Assembly (NCBI RefSeq): GCF_003435815.1
Contig: NZ_QTUV01000004.1
Span: 1 to 64,000 of the forward strand
Source of the DNA: Dorea sp. AM10-31
GTDB taxonomy: Bacteria; Bacillota; Clostridia; Lachnospirales; Lachnospiraceae
DNA length: 64,000 nucleotides
Reading direction: 5' to 3'
In this document: positions 8,729 to 17,930 of the stretch, piece by piece
Numbering within the stretch: the stretch's first letter is position 1
Layout: each line of letters starts with the position of its first letter
Program-made: the position numbers and the translations under genes
Notes under the pieces: model-generated
The model's database searches: none
What the model was told of the DNA's origin: nothing
What the model saw: the letters and a program-made list of their open reading frames with translations, nothing else

Positions 8729-9814
8729 ATGGATCAGGGAAAAGTAACAAGAGTATTAAAATCAATGGAGGAGCATGATGTACCACAGATGATCGTATCC
8801 GATCCGGTTGCGATTTTTTATCTGACAGGTAAATGGATCTTCCCGGGAGAGAGACTTTTAGCACTGTATCTGAATGTGAATGGAAATCATAAGTTTGTAA
8901 TCAACAAACTGTTTCCACAGGAAGGAGATCTCGGAGTAGATATTATTTATTATGATGATATTGAGGACGGAGTAGAGATCTTAAGCAAATATGTAGAGAA
9001 AGACAAGACCATGGGTATTGACAAGACATGGCCATCCAAATTCTTAATCCGTCTGCAGGAACTTGGCGGAGGAAGCAAATTTGTCAATGGTTCTCCGATC
9101 ATTGATTATATCCGTATGATCAAAGATGAAAAAGAGCAGGATTTAATGAGAAAATCTTCTAAGATCAACGATGTTGCTATGGAGAAGATCATTCCTTGGG
9201 TATCAAAAGGTCTGACAGAGAAAGAACTGAACGCTAAGATGCGTGAGATCTACAAAGAATTAGGATGTGAGGATGTATCTTTTGATCCGATCACAGCTTA
9301 TGGACACGGAGCAGCAGATCCACATCATGTAACAGATGATTCCAAAGGAAAACGCGGAGATTGCGTAATCCTTGATATCGGTGGATTCAAAGACAACTAT
9401 GCATCTGATATGACAAGAACTGTCTTCATCGGAGAAGTTTCCGATCGTGCAAAAGAGATCTATGATATCGTAGTAGAAGCTAACAGACGTGGTATCGAAG
9501 CTGCAAAACCGGGCGCAAGAATGTGCGACGTTGATCTTGCTGCAAGAAATTACATCGAGGAGAAAGGTTTCGGAGAGTACTTCACACACAGAACAGGTCA
9601 TTCTATCGGACTGGAAGACCACGAGTTCGGTGATGTATCTTCTGTAAATACAGATATCATCCAGGTTGGACAGTGCTTCTCAGTTGAACCGGGAATCTAT
9701 CTTCCAGATGAGAACATCGGTGTTCGTATCGAAGACCTTGTAATCATCACAGAAGACGGATGCGAAGTTCTGAATGACTTCACAAAAGATCTGATCATTG
9801 TTCCGGAAGAGTAA
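8729..9814 (+). CDS. M24-family metallopeptidase (Xaa-Pro aminopeptidase/dipeptidase-like)
   Basis: A 361-residue cytoplasmic protein with an N-terminal creatinase-like domain and a C-terminal pita-bread peptidase domain. All five expected metal ligands are visible: Asp in LDIGGFKDNYASDMTRT (two), His in RTGHSIGLEDHE, and Glu in SVEPGIYL and RIEDLVIIT. Family members remove or split residues next to proline. A close paralogue is at 20642-21715. It has its own strong promoter and terminator, so it is a single-gene unit. In an organism that reduces proline for energy, release of proline from peptides is an attractive role, but that is inference. Confidence 0.85.
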   Translation: MDQGKVTRVLKSMEEHDVPQMIVSDPVAIFYLTGKWIFPGERLLALYLNVNGNHKFVINKLFPQEGDLGVDIIYYDDIEDGVEILSKYVEKDKTMGIDKTWPSKFLIRLQELGGGSKFVNGSPIIDYIRMIKDEKEQDLMRKSSKINDVAMEKIIPWVSKGLTEKELNAKMREIYKELGCEDVSFDPITAYGHGAADPHHVTDDSKGKRGDCVILDIGGFKDNYASDMTRTVFIGEVSDRAKEIYDIVVEANRRGIEAAKPGARMCDVDLAARNYIEEKGFGEYFTHRTGHSIGLEDHEFGDVSSVNTDIIQVGQCFSVEPGIYLPDENIGVRIEDLVIITEDGCEVLNDFTKDLIIVPEE

Positions 9815-9865
9815 GAAGAACTCTCAGGACAAGTTATTGAGAGCGGTATAATTTATACATAAGAA

Positions 9866-9916
9866 AGAGCATCGTTCCATAGCTGATTTGTATCGGTTAT
9901 GGGGCGGTGCTTTTTT
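9866..9916 (+). terminator. Terminator between convergent genes
   Basis: AGCATCGTTCCATAGC pairs imperfectly with GGTTATGGGGCGGTGCT and is followed by six T residues. Confidence 0.7.
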
Positions 9917-9931
9917 GTTGTAAAGTAGTCT

Positions 9932-10717
9932 TTATAATTCAGCAAGCACTTTCTTCAGTACTTCCTGCACGGAATCTGTCATGTGGTTCGCATAAGCTTC
10001 AACGCCCGGCGCGCATCCGGAAAGTGCATAACTGTCGCCTGCCATCTGAAGCATTTCGATATCGTTAAACTGATCGCCGAAAGCAATTCCTTCAGACATA
10101 TCAAATCCAAGATAATGTACCAGTTTTTCAAGAGCAGTTCCTTTATTAATATCCGGTGCGACAAAATCAATCCACTCGTTCCCGGAAGTGACGATCTTAA
10201 TCTCATCACCAAATTCTTTGCGGAAGAAAGGCTCAATTGCGGAAGTTCCTTTGCCGGAGAAATCACACATGGCAAGCTTTAAAAACGGTTCTTTTATGTC
10301 AGCTAAATTATCCACAACCGCCATATCATACTGGACAACGTCAGTCATATGTTTTATGTAAAATGGATCTTTGGAATCGGTATAACAGCAGCTTTCGCAG
10401 GAAAGCTGGCAGTTGCATGCCGGATATCCTTTGGCATATTCGGTGATGCGAAGGACAAGATCACGGTCAAGAGAGCCTTTGGTGACGGCTTTGTGCTGAT
10501 CCATGACGAGAGCACCATTTTCCGAAACATAAGAAATCATATCCTGCACAGGACCAAACATACGGTACATATTGATATACTGTCTGCCGCTGGCGGCAAT
10601 GAAATGAATTCCGGCTTCGGTGAGCCGGCGGATAAGTTCTAAAGTTTCATTATCCGGTTTCTGCGCCCCGTTTTGAAGTAATGTTCCATCCAGATCGCTG
10701 GCGATGTATTTTATCAT
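9932..10717 (-). CDS. Cof-type HAD hydrolase
   Basis: A 261-residue HAD superfamily phosphatase of the Cof/YidA type (subfamily IIB with a large C2 cap). It begins IKYIASDLDGTLLQNG, with the nucleophile Asp and the second Asp, has AASGRQYINM for motif II, a Lys around GTALEKLVHYLGF and the closing motif AFGDQFNDIEMLQMAG. Such enzymes dephosphorylate sugar phosphates or flavin and pyridoxal phosphates. It is transcribed alone, against its neighbours, with ribosome site AAGGAG. No specific link to the sugar genes is evident. Confidence 0.85.
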   Translation of the reverse strand: MIKYIASDLDGTLLQNGAQKPDNETLELIRRLTEAGIHFIAASGRQYINMYRMFGPVQDMISYVSENGALVMDQHKAVTKGSLDRDLVLRITEYAKGYPACNCQLSCESCCYTDSKDPFYIKHMTDVVQYDMAVVDNLADIKEPFLKLAMCDFSGKGTSAIEPFFRKEFGDEIKIVTSGNEWIDFVAPDINKGTALEKLVHYLGFDMSEGIAFGDQFNDIEMLQMAGDSYALSGCAPGVEAYANHMTDSVQEVLKKVLAEL

Positions 10718-10807
10718 AAAGTGTATTCTCCTTTTCGTATCTTGCTAATTAAATCCGTAACTATTATAATATAAAAAGAAATTAAATGAAAGAAGAGGAT
10801 AGATACT

Positions 10808-11254
10808 ATGAAAATTGGAATTGGTAACGATCATGCAGCATTAGAGATGAAGAATCAGGTAATGGAGTATTTGGAAGAGAAAGGATATGAAGTTATCAAT
10901 TATGGGACCAACACACCGGAGAGCTGTAACTATCCGGAATTTGGTGAGAAAGTCGGACGTGCAGTTGTATCCGGCGAAGTAGACTGCGGAATTCTGATTT
11001 GCGGAACAGGAGTTGGAATCTCGCTGGCTGCCAACAAAGTAAAAGGCGTAAGAGCAGTTGTATGCTCAGAACCGTATTCTGCAAAACTGTCCAAACAGCA
11101 CAACAATACAAATATTTTAGCGTTTGGTGCACGTGTTGTGGGCATTGAGCTTGCAAAGATGATCATTGATGAATGGCTTGGCGCTGAGTTTGAAGGTGGA
11201 AGACACCAGACTCGTGTCGATATGATCATGGCGATTGAGAATAAAGATAACTAA
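10808..11254 (+). CDS. rpiB: RpiB/LacAB-family sugar-phosphate isomerase
   Basis: A 148-residue isomerase with the RpiB signatures: GNDHAALEMK at the N-terminus, the CGTGVGISLAANKV catalytic loop with its Cys, and GARVVGIELA. The family interconverts ribose and ribulose 5-phosphate, and some members act on tetrose phosphates (EryI in the Brucella erythritol pathway turns D-erythrulose 4-phosphate into D-erythrose 4-phosphate). It stands before the DhaKL-type kinase and near the EryH-like isomerase, so a tetrose substrate is a real option here. A terminator-like hairpin follows it. Confidence 0.85.
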   Translation: MKIGIGNDHAALEMKNQVMEYLEEKGYEVINYGTNTPESCNYPEFGEKVGRAVVSGEVDCGILICGTGVGISLAANKVKGVRAVVCSEPYSAKLSKQHNNTNILAFGARVVGIELAKMIIDEWLGAEFEGGRHQTRVDMIMAIENKDN

Positions 11255-11264
11255 GAAATGGTCT

Positions 11265-11296
11265 GTTAAAAGATGCCTGTAAGGGCATCTTTTAAC
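11265..11296 (+). terminator. Perfect 13-bp stem-loop after rpiB
   Basis: GTTAAAAGATGCC pairs exactly with GGCATCTTTTAAC over a six-base loop; a short T run follows. It may partly terminate between rpiB and the kinase gene. Confidence 0.6.
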
Positions 11297-11401
11297 TTTA
11301 AATCTATAATGACGTGACAATCATAATAGAGGCAGCAGCCAGAAGAGAGCTGCAGCGGCAGATATTTAGATATAAATAATGACAGAAGAGGTGACAGCAG
11401 G

Positions 11402-13168
11402 ATGCGGAAGATTATAAACAATCCGGAACACGTTGTAGATGAGATGATGGAAGGCTATATCAGCGCTTACAGCAGATATTATGTTAAACATCCGGATGTG
11501 AACGGTGTGATTTTAAAACAGAGAAGAAAAGACAAAGTGGCACTGGTGATCGGTGGAGGAAGCGGACATGAACCGATGTTTTCCGGCTTTGTCGGAAAAG
11601 GACTTGCAGATGCAGCGGCGTGCGGCAATATATTTGCATCCCCCGATCCGAACACGATTTACCAGACAGCGAAGGCAGTCGAGCAGGGAAAAGGTGTTCT
11701 TTTTGTGTATGGCTGCTATGCGGGAGATAATCTGAATTTTGATATGGGCGAAGAGTTCTTAAATGACGATGGAATCCAGACAGCACATGTGCGCGTGTGG
11801 GATGATGTAGCATCCGCACCGCAGGAGCGTATCGAGGACCGACGCGGAATCGCAGGAGATGTATTTGTTGTGAAAATCGCAGGTGCGGCATGTGATGCAG
11901 GACTGGAATTAGAAGAAGTTGTCAGAGTTACGGAGAAGGCAAGAGATAATACAAGAACGATTGGTGTTGCAACTGCACCTGCACAGCTTCCGGGAGTGGA
12001 ACAGCCGATATTTACGTTGGGCGAAGGCGAGATTGAATACGGCATGGGACTGCACGGCGAGCGCGGTGTACTGCGCACTACGTGGGAAGCTGCAGATGTT
12101 CTTGCCGAGAAGATGTATAAGCAGATTCTGGACGATTCGGATTTGAAAACGGGCGATGAAGTGTGTGTACTTGTAAACGGTCTCGGTTCTACAACAATCA
12201 CAGAACTTGCAATTGCTTTCCGCAAAGTGAAAAAGCTTCTGGATGCAGATGGAATCAAAGTTTACGATACAGATCTGAACAATTATTGTACCAGTCAGGA
12301 AATGGGTGGATTTTCCATTACTTTATTTAAACTGGATGAAGAACTGAAGAAATACTATGATATGCCATGTTACTGTCCGTATTACGCGAAGGGAGAGCTT
12401 ACGGGAAATACCGGTGAAGCAGCCGGCGGCCAGACGGAAGCTGTACAGATTAAGTCAGAACCAGAATTTGATGTAAATGACGTGGAAGCGGCAGAGATTG
12501 TAAGAAGCAAAGCCGGAATTCTGGAAGAACTGAATGCGGCTGATGCAAGAAATATGCTTTTATATATTGCCGATAAGATCATTGCAAAGAAATCATATCT
12601 GACAGAAGTAGACAGTGCCATTGGTGATGGAGACCATGGAATCGGTATGGCGGGCGGCATGCAGAAAGTTAAGAAAAAACTCTCCCACATGGAGAATGAA
12701 GAGAATGTCTATGCACTTTTCGAGGCGGCAGGAAAGGCAATGCTCCTGTCAATGGGCGGCGCATCCGGTGTTATTTTCGGAAGCCTGTATCTTGCCGGTG
12801 CCAAAGGCATGGAAGCGAAGAAGGCTATCGGTGCAGAAGAACTGGCGCATATGGAAAAGAAAAGCCTTGCAGCAATCCAGGAGAGAGGCAAAGCGAAAGT
12901 CGGTGATAAGACGATGGTGGATGCACTTGCTCCGGCAGTAGAGGCAATGGAAGCAAACAGTGAAAAGAGCCTGGCCGAGATGCTGCGCGCAGCGGAGGCA
13001 GCCGCAAAAGCAGGTGTCGAGAACACGAAGAAATATCAGGCAGCATTTGGACGCGCCAAATCACTGATGGAACGTGCCATCGGATACCAGGATGCAGGAG
13101 CAACGTCTGTGTGGCTGATCATTCAGGGAATGCGTGAATTTGTAGAGGATATCTGTGAAGAGAAGTAA
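11402..13168 (+). CDS. Fused DhaK-DhaL kinase (dihydroxyacetone or erythrulose kinase)
   Basis: A 588-residue ATP-dependent ketose kinase with both domains in one chain. The DhaK half (residues about 1-330) has IGGGSGHEPMFSGFVGKG and the substrate-binding His in YGMGLHGERG, to which the ketose becomes covalently attached in this family. The DhaL half (about 380-588) has the ADP-Mg site DSAIGDGDHGIGMAGGMQKV and the C-terminal QDAGATSVW block. An acidic linker of some 40 residues joins them. The family includes dihydroxyacetone kinases and the erythrulose kinases of tetritol pathways. The adjoining RpiB and EryH-like isomerase make erythrulose plausible. Confidence 0.9.
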   Translation: MRKIINNPEHVVDEMMEGYISAYSRYYVKHPDVNGVILKQRRKDKVALVIGGGSGHEPMFSGFVGKGLADAAACGNIFASPDPNTIYQTAKAVEQGKGVLFVYGCYAGDNLNFDMGEEFLNDDGIQTAHVRVWDDVASAPQERIEDRRGIAGDVFVVKIAGAACDAGLELEEVVRVTEKARDNTRTIGVATAPAQLPGVEQPIFTLGEGEIEYGMGLHGERGVLRTTWEAADVLAEKMYKQILDDSDLKTGDEVCVLVNGLGSTTITELAIAFRKVKKLLDADGIKVYDTDLNNYCTSQEMGGFSITLFKLDEELKKYYDMPCYCPYYAKGELTGNTGEAAGGQTEAVQIKSEPEFDVNDVEAAEIVRSKAGILEELNAADARNMLLYIADKIIAKKSYLTEVDSAIGDGDHGIGMAGGMQKVKKKLSHMENEENVYALFEAAGKAMLLSMGGASGVIFGSLYLAGAKGMEAKKAIGAEELAHMEKKSLAAIQERGKAKVGDKTMVDALAPAVEAMEANSEKSLAEMLRAAEAAAKAGVENTKKYQAAFGRAKSLMERAIGYQDAGATSVWLIIQGMREFVEDICEEK

Positions 13169-13238
13169 AAAACAGTGTGGATAAATTACAAAATTCAAAG
13201 TCTGTATTGTGGATAAAAACTAATAGGGAAATAACAGC

Positions 13239-13281
13239 AGAAGCCCCGTTTCACACATACCGGTGAAACGGGGCTTCTTTT
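13239..13281 (+). terminator. Terminator of the rpiB-kinase unit
   Basis: A perfect 16-bp stem, AGAAGCCCCGTTTCAC with its complement, ends in TTTT. It separates the kinase gene from the convergent isomerase gene. Confidence 0.9.
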
Positions 13282-13322
13282 GGAATAGATAAATAATATG
13301 AGTAAGCAAACAGCAAAAGGAC

Positions 13323-14111
13323 TTATGCCTGTGCTGCTTCGTAAGTAGCTTTTGCATCACGGATCAGTTTGTCAAACTTGTCTGCCTGCCATGCAGCACG
13401 TCCGGTAAATAATCCGTCAATAGATGGCTGAACAATGAGTTCATTGGCATTGCCGGGATTGACACTTCCACCGTACAGAACCGGAATGTCCTTAGAAGCA
13501 TCACCGAAGATCTCCTGCAGACACTCTTTGATAACTTTGTGCATCTCTTCCGCGTAATCTGCGGAAGCAGGTGTTCCATTTACACCGATGGACCATACCG
13601 GCTCATAAGCAACCCAGATATTCGGAACCTGTGAAACCGGAACATCGTGGAAGCCGACCTTTAACTGTGTGCGGAGCACTTCTGCGCTGATACCGAAATT
13701 CTTCTCTTCAGCAGTCTCACCAATGCAGAGCAGAGTTGTGAAGCCATGATTCAGAGCGGCTTTTACTTTCTTATTCTCTTCAACGTCTGTCTCTCCGAAT
13801 ACATGACGTCTCTCGGAATGTCCGATCATTACAAGATCCAGCCCGAGTTCTTTTAACATAACCGGTGAAATCTCTCCGGTAAACTGACCTTCGTCTTCCC
13901 AACACATATTCTGTGCACCGATTTTTACATAATTGCGGTCTACTTTATTCACTGCACTTTCCAGTGTTGTATAGGAAGGAATGATGAACAGTTCAATCTC
14001 GTCACGGCTGATGTCCTTTGTATGTTCAACCAGTGACTGGAGATATTCTACAGTCTCCTTGATAGGCTTGTACATTTTCAGGTTACTTCCAAAGTATAAC
14101 TTTTTCTTCAT
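13323..14111 (-). CDS. tpiA: Triose-phosphate-isomerase-family enzyme, EryH-like
   Basis: A 262-residue TIM barrel. The catalytic parts are intact: Lys in GSNLKMYK, His in MIGHSERRHVFGE, Glu in VAYEPVWSIG and the loop YGGSVNPGNANELI. Several stretches differ from glycolytic enzymes (usually GNWKMN and VGGASL) and instead resemble the Brucella tetrulose-4-phosphate isomerase EryH as I recall it: GAQNMCWEDEGQFTGEISP, NGTPASADYAEEM and IDGLFTGRAAW. It may therefore isomerise a C4 ketose phosphate instead of, or as well as, DHAP. The start at 14111 has GAGGAGG upstream. It is divergent from the pdxA operon. Confidence 0.85.
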   Translation of the reverse strand: MKKKLYFGSNLKMYKPIKETVEYLQSLVEHTKDISRDEIELFIIPSYTTLESAVNKVDRNYVKIGAQNMCWEDEGQFTGEISPVMLKELGLDLVMIGHSERRHVFGETDVEENKKVKAALNHGFTTLLCIGETAEEKNFGISAEVLRTQLKVGFHDVPVSQVPNIWVAYEPVWSIGVNGTPASADYAEEMHKVIKECLQEIFGDASKDIPVLYGGSVNPGNANELIVQPSIDGLFTGRAAWQADKFDKLIRDAKATYEAAQA

Positions 14112-14164
14112 GTCATCCTCCTCGATTCTATATGAAAAATTGTTGGTTTCATTATACATCCGAA

Positions 14165-14402
14165 ACGAAAAAAATGCAACAAAATCCATGACAAAAAAAT
14201 AACAAAACGAAAAAACGAAAAAAACGAAAAAATAGGCGTAAACAATAGTAAATATTCACAAAAACTGTAATGCAAATGTGTTTGAATCTACTGAAATGAT
14301 AAAAAGCTATTGAAAAACGAAAGCAAAAGTAATAAAATAAAACCAACAAATGAAAACAAAACAAAAATATAAAACATAAAACGAAAGTATTCAAAAACGA
14401 AA
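14165..14402. promoter_or_regulatory. Divergent regulatory region with seven ACGAAA repeats
   Basis: This very A-rich gap between the isomerase and pdxA genes holds the hexamer ACGAAA at 14165, 14207, 14215, 14224, 14317, 14381 and 14397, all on the plus strand. DeoR-family repressors often bind such short tandem repeats, and a DeoR-type gene lies downstream at 18570. No clean promoter consensus could be picked out of the A-rich sequence. Confidence 0.5.
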
Positions 14403-14413
14403 GGAAGAGAAAA

Positions 14414-15433
14414 ATGAGCGAGAAATTCAGACCAGTTACAGCAATTACAATGGGAGATCCGGCAGGTATCGGACCAGAGATTGTAGTAGGAACTATGCTT
14501 TCAGAAGAGATTCATGAATGCTGCAAACCATTTGTGATCGGAAGTCAGGCAATCATGGAAAGAGCTGCAAAGGTTCTTGGAAAAGAATTAAAATACAACA
14601 AGATCACAGATCCTTCCGAAGCAAAATATGAATTTGGAACAATCGATATTCTGGAAACAGGAGATTACGATACAGACTCTATCGAGTGGGGAAAAGAGCA
14701 GAAGCTTGCAGGACAGATGGCAATCGACTGGGTTATGAAATCTATCGAACTTGGAATGGCTAAGAAAGTAGATGCAGTTTCTACATCTCCGATCCATAAA
14801 GGAGCGATCAAATTAGTAGGAGTAAAAGAGCCTGGACATACAGAGATTTATCAGCATCAGACAAATTCTCCATATGCGCTGACAATGTTCTCCTGCCATA
14901 AATTAAGAGTATTCTTTGTAAGCCGTCACATGTCATTGGTAGACGCTTGCCACTATGCAACAAAAGACGTAATCTTAGAGAACGTTATCAACATTGATAA
15001 AGAGCTTCGTAAAGTCGGAATCGAGAATCCACTGATCGCAGTTGCAGGATTAAATCCACACAACGGAGACAACGGATTATTCGGAACAGAAGAGCTTACA
15101 GATATCGGACCGGCCGTTGAAGCTGCAAAAGCAAAAGGAATCAATGCAATCGGACCTTGCCCGGCTGACTCTGTATTTAACATTGGTAAATCTGGTAAAT
15201 TCGATGCAATCCTTTCTCTGTATCACGATCAGGGACACATTGCTTGTAAGACACTTGATTTCGAAAAATCTGTAACACTGACATTCGGACTTCCGTTTAT
15301 CAGAAGTTCTGTAGATCACGGAACAGCATTTGATATCGCGGGAAAAGGAATCGCAGGATGTGTAAGTCTGATTGAATCTACGAAGGTTGTAGCTGAGTAT
15401 GCTGCAAAACAGCACGAAAGAGAGGGTAAATAA
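14414..15433 (+). CDS. pdxA: PdxA-family 4-phosphate dehydrogenase (PdxA2-like)
   Basis: A 339-residue oxidoreductase of the 4-hydroxythreonine-4-phosphate dehydrogenase family. It begins RPVTAITMGDPAGIGPEIV and has a metal-binding histidine in the VFFVSRHMSLVDAC stretch, GLNPHNGDNGLFG and SLYHDQGHIACKTLDF. The neighbouring kinase ends the analogy with vitamin B6 synthesis: the PdxA2 subgroup oxidises D-threonate or D-erythronate 4-phosphate, and loss of CO2 yields DHAP. The next gene starts directly after the stop codon, so the two are translationally coupled. I favour the tetronate role over pyridoxine synthesis because no other pdx gene is here. Confidence 0.85.
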   Translation: MSEKFRPVTAITMGDPAGIGPEIVVGTMLSEEIHECCKPFVIGSQAIMERAAKVLGKELKYNKITDPSEAKYEFGTIDILETGDYDTDSIEWGKEQKLAGQMAIDWVMKSIELGMAKKVDAVSTSPIHKGAIKLVGVKEPGHTEIYQHQTNSPYALTMFSCHKLRVFFVSRHMSLVDACHYATKDVILENVINIDKELRKVGIENPLIAVAGLNPHNGDNGLFGTEELTDIGPAVEAAKAKGINAIGPCPADSVFNIGKSGKFDAILSLYHDQGHIACKTLDFEKSVTLTFGLPFIRSSVDHGTAFDIAGKGIAGCVSLIESTKVVAEYAAKQHEREGK

Positions 15434-16777
15434 ATGCCATTAATCGGAGCAGTGGCAGATGATCTGACAGGAGCAACAACAACAGGTGTGCTCCTTGCAA
15501 GATCCAAAGCCAGAACAGCGGTATTTTTTAACGAAGAAGCAGCAGAGAAGACAGAAGGAATTGATGAACTGGATGCAATCCTGATCAGCAGTAACAGCCG
15601 TCCGCTTCCTGCAAATGAAGCTTATGATAAAGTAAAATCAGCAACGATCGCTCTGAAGAAAATGGGCGTTGAATATTTTTCAAAACGTATTGATACTACA
15701 CTTCGCGGCGGTGTTGGTGTAGAAATCGATGCAATGCTGGATCAGATGAAAGAAGGTACAGTTGCAGTAGTAGTACCTGCTATGCCACAGTCCAGAAGAA
15801 TCTTGGTTGGCGGATATTCCGTTATCGATGGTGTGGCTCTGATCAATACGCCGGTTGCACAGGATGTGCGTACTCCGGTAAAAGAAAATTATATTCCAAG
15901 ATTACTGGAAGGCCAGACAAGAAGAAAAGTCGGTCTGGTTACATTAGATAAAGTTCTTGCAGGAGAAGAAGTCATTGAAGAAGCTCTTGCAGAACAGAAA
16001 AAAGCAGGATGTGAAGTGATTGTCGTAGACGGAATCACACTGGAAGATGTAGAAAACATTGCAAAGGCATGTATCAGCTTAAGATGGGATGTTGTTGCAG
16101 TAGATCCGGGACCGTTTACTTCAAAACTTGCATTTTATAGAGAACTGATCAGTGCCGAGGAACCGAATATTCCTCCGCAGGCTGATGAGGCAGGAAAGAC
16201 AGTTCTGATCGCAGCAGGAAGCGCAACTCCGGTTACAAAAAAACAGATGGAAATCTTGTGTCAGGATCCTCGTCATGTGAGAGTTAGTGTAGAACCGCTT
16301 CCACTTATTGAGGGCGGTGATGTTGCCCTGGATGAAGTATTCAAAGCTGTAAACAAAGCGGCAGAACTTCTGGAATCTGACAATCAGCCAAGAGCGATCC
16401 TTTTTGAGACGGCTCTTCATGGAGAACTTCTGAATCTGGATGAAGAAGACAACAAGAGACACTACGCAGGTGGCATGAGCGCGAACAGAATCAATGCAGG
16501 TCTGGGTATGATTATTTCCCAGCTTCTGGAGAAAGTCGGAAAAGAGAAAGTCGCAGGACTTTACACAACCGGCGGGGACACTATGGTAAATGTATGCTAC
16601 CAGCTTGGAGTAGAGTGTATCGAAGTTATGGATTATGTCATCCCACAGACAGATGTCGGACGCCTCGTAGGCAGTAAGTACAGCGGACTCCCGGTTGTCG
16701 GTAAAGGGGGACTTACCGGAAATGACAATACCGCATGTGATATTGTAAGCAGACTGTTCAGAGAATCTGCACGATAA
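15434..16777 (+). CDS. Four-carbon acid sugar kinase (DUF1537 family)
   Basis: A 447-residue kinase of the DUF1537 family, known to phosphorylate D-threonate, D-erythronate and 3-oxo-tetronates. The N-terminal substrate domain starts GAVADDLTGATTTGVLLARS and contains YFSKRIDTTLRGG; the C-terminal nucleotide domain has NAGLGMIISQLL, GLYTTGGDTMVNVCYQLG and the final GLPVVGKGGLTGNDN. It abuts pdxA with no gap and precedes a permease by 18 bases. Kinase plus PdxA gives a direct route from a tetronate to DHAP. Which epimer is used cannot be read from sequence. Confidence 0.88.
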   Translation: MPLIGAVADDLTGATTTGVLLARSKARTAVFFNEEAAEKTEGIDELDAILISSNSRPLPANEAYDKVKSATIALKKMGVEYFSKRIDTTLRGGVGVEIDAMLDQMKEGTVAVVVPAMPQSRRILVGGYSVIDGVALINTPVAQDVRTPVKENYIPRLLEGQTRRKVGLVTLDKVLAGEEVIEEALAEQKKAGCEVIVVDGITLEDVENIAKACISLRWDVVAVDPGPFTSKLAFYRELISAEEPNIPPQADEAGKTVLIAAGSATPVTKKQMEILCQDPRHVRVSVEPLPLIEGGDVALDEVFKAVNKAAELLESDNQPRAILFETALHGELLNLDEEDNKRHYAGGMSANRINAGLGMIISQLLEKVGKEKVAGLYTTGGDTMVNVCYQLGVECIEVMDYVIPQTDVGRLVGSKYSGLPVVGKGGLTGNDNTACDIVSRLFRESAR

Positions 16778-16795
16778 GAGATAAGGAGAGAGAAA

Positions 16796-17827
16796 ATGAG
16801 CAACGAAAAGACAAATGTTCAAAGTGAACGCAAAGATTACCCAATTCTTGAAAAAATGAAAAACCTTCCGGGTGGACTTGTAATCATCCCGCTGGTTATC
16901 GCAGTTGTAATTGCAACATTTATTCCACAGTTCTTCCAGATCGGTGGATATGTAACAGCATTGTTTTATGAAGGAAATGCCTGCATGATGGGATTTTTCC
17001 TGATTGTATGTGGATCTATGATCGACGTAAAACAGGTTGGTCTGCCTTTATATAAAGGTGTTGTTATGACTGGTGTTAAATTTTTACTTGGAGTTATCGT
17101 AGGAGTTGTAGTTGGTAAGCTTTGCGGACCACAGGGATTCTTAGGAATCGCACCATTCGTATTTATTGCAGCGATTACAAACTCTAACAGTTCTCTGTAT
17201 ATTTCATTATCTTCTCAGTTTGGTAATGCAACAGATACAGGAGCTGTATCCATCCTGGCATTAAATGACGGTCCGTTCTTCACATTGATCGCACTTGGAG
17301 CAACAGGACTTGCCAATATCCCGATCAACTCTCTGATCGCAGTTATCATTCCTCTGTTGATTGGATTTGTATGGGGTAACTTAGATAAAGGCTTCCGTAA
17401 TGCTTGTAAAGCAGCACAGCCGATCGTAACTTTCTTCATGACAATCTCTATCGGAGCTAAGACAGATGTAAAGACAATCTTAAAAGCAGGAGCATCAGGA
17501 ATTGTACTTGGACTGATTTCAGCAGCAACTGCAGTACTGTTCTTCTTCATTATCAACTTACTGCTTCCGAAGAAAGAGAGAAATGCTATGGGTGCTGCAA
17601 TCGGTACAACAGCTCTGAACTCAGCTATGACACCGGCAGCTGTTGCAGAGGCAGATCCGACTCTGGCAGATTCTGTAAGTCTGGCAACAGCACAGTGTGC
17701 AACAGCATCTATTATTACACTGTTCCTGTGTCCGTTCATCACTGCTGCATTTGATAAATATATGCAGAAGAGACAGAAAGGTATCTACAGTCCGGAAGGA
17801 TGGGCATACGAGAAAATGGCTCACTAA
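16796..17827 (+). CDS. 2-keto-3-deoxygluconate permease family transporter
   Basis: A 343-residue integral membrane protein with about ten hydrophobic helices, of the KdgT family: FFLIVCGSMIDVKQVGLPLYKG near the start, AAITNSNSSLYISL in the middle and ATAQCATASIITLFLCPF near the end. KdgT proteins import keto-deoxy sugar acids by proton symport. Here it is the third gene of the pdxA-kinase operon, so its cargo is more likely a tetronate such as threonate or erythronate. A terminator follows. Confidence 0.85.
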   Translation: MSNEKTNVQSERKDYPILEKMKNLPGGLVIIPLVIAVVIATFIPQFFQIGGYVTALFYEGNACMMGFFLIVCGSMIDVKQVGLPLYKGVVMTGVKFLLGVIVGVVVGKLCGPQGFLGIAPFVFIAAITNSNSSLYISLSSQFGNATDTGAVSILALNDGPFFTLIALGATGLANIPINSLIAVIIPLLIGFVWGNLDKGFRNACKAAQPIVTFFMTISIGAKTDVKTILKAGASGIVLGLISAATAVLFFFIINLLLPKKERNAMGAAIGTTALNSAMTPAAVAEADPTLADSVSLATAQCATASIITLFLCPFITAAFDKYMQKRQKGIYSPEGWAYEKMAH

Positions 17828-17840
17828 GAATTATTTACTG

Positions 17841-17886
17841 AAAAAAAGTCCTTTTGTATGGTATAATATAAAAGGGCTTTTTTGTT
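17841..17886 (+). terminator. Terminator after the permease gene
   Basis: AAAGTCCTTTT pairs with AAAAGGGCTTT (one G-U) across an AT-rich loop, then TTTTTT. Confidence 0.75.
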
Positions 17887-17930
17887 TTATACGCATTAAA
17901 AGAAAATATTTGCAGGAGGTTTTTGGTATC

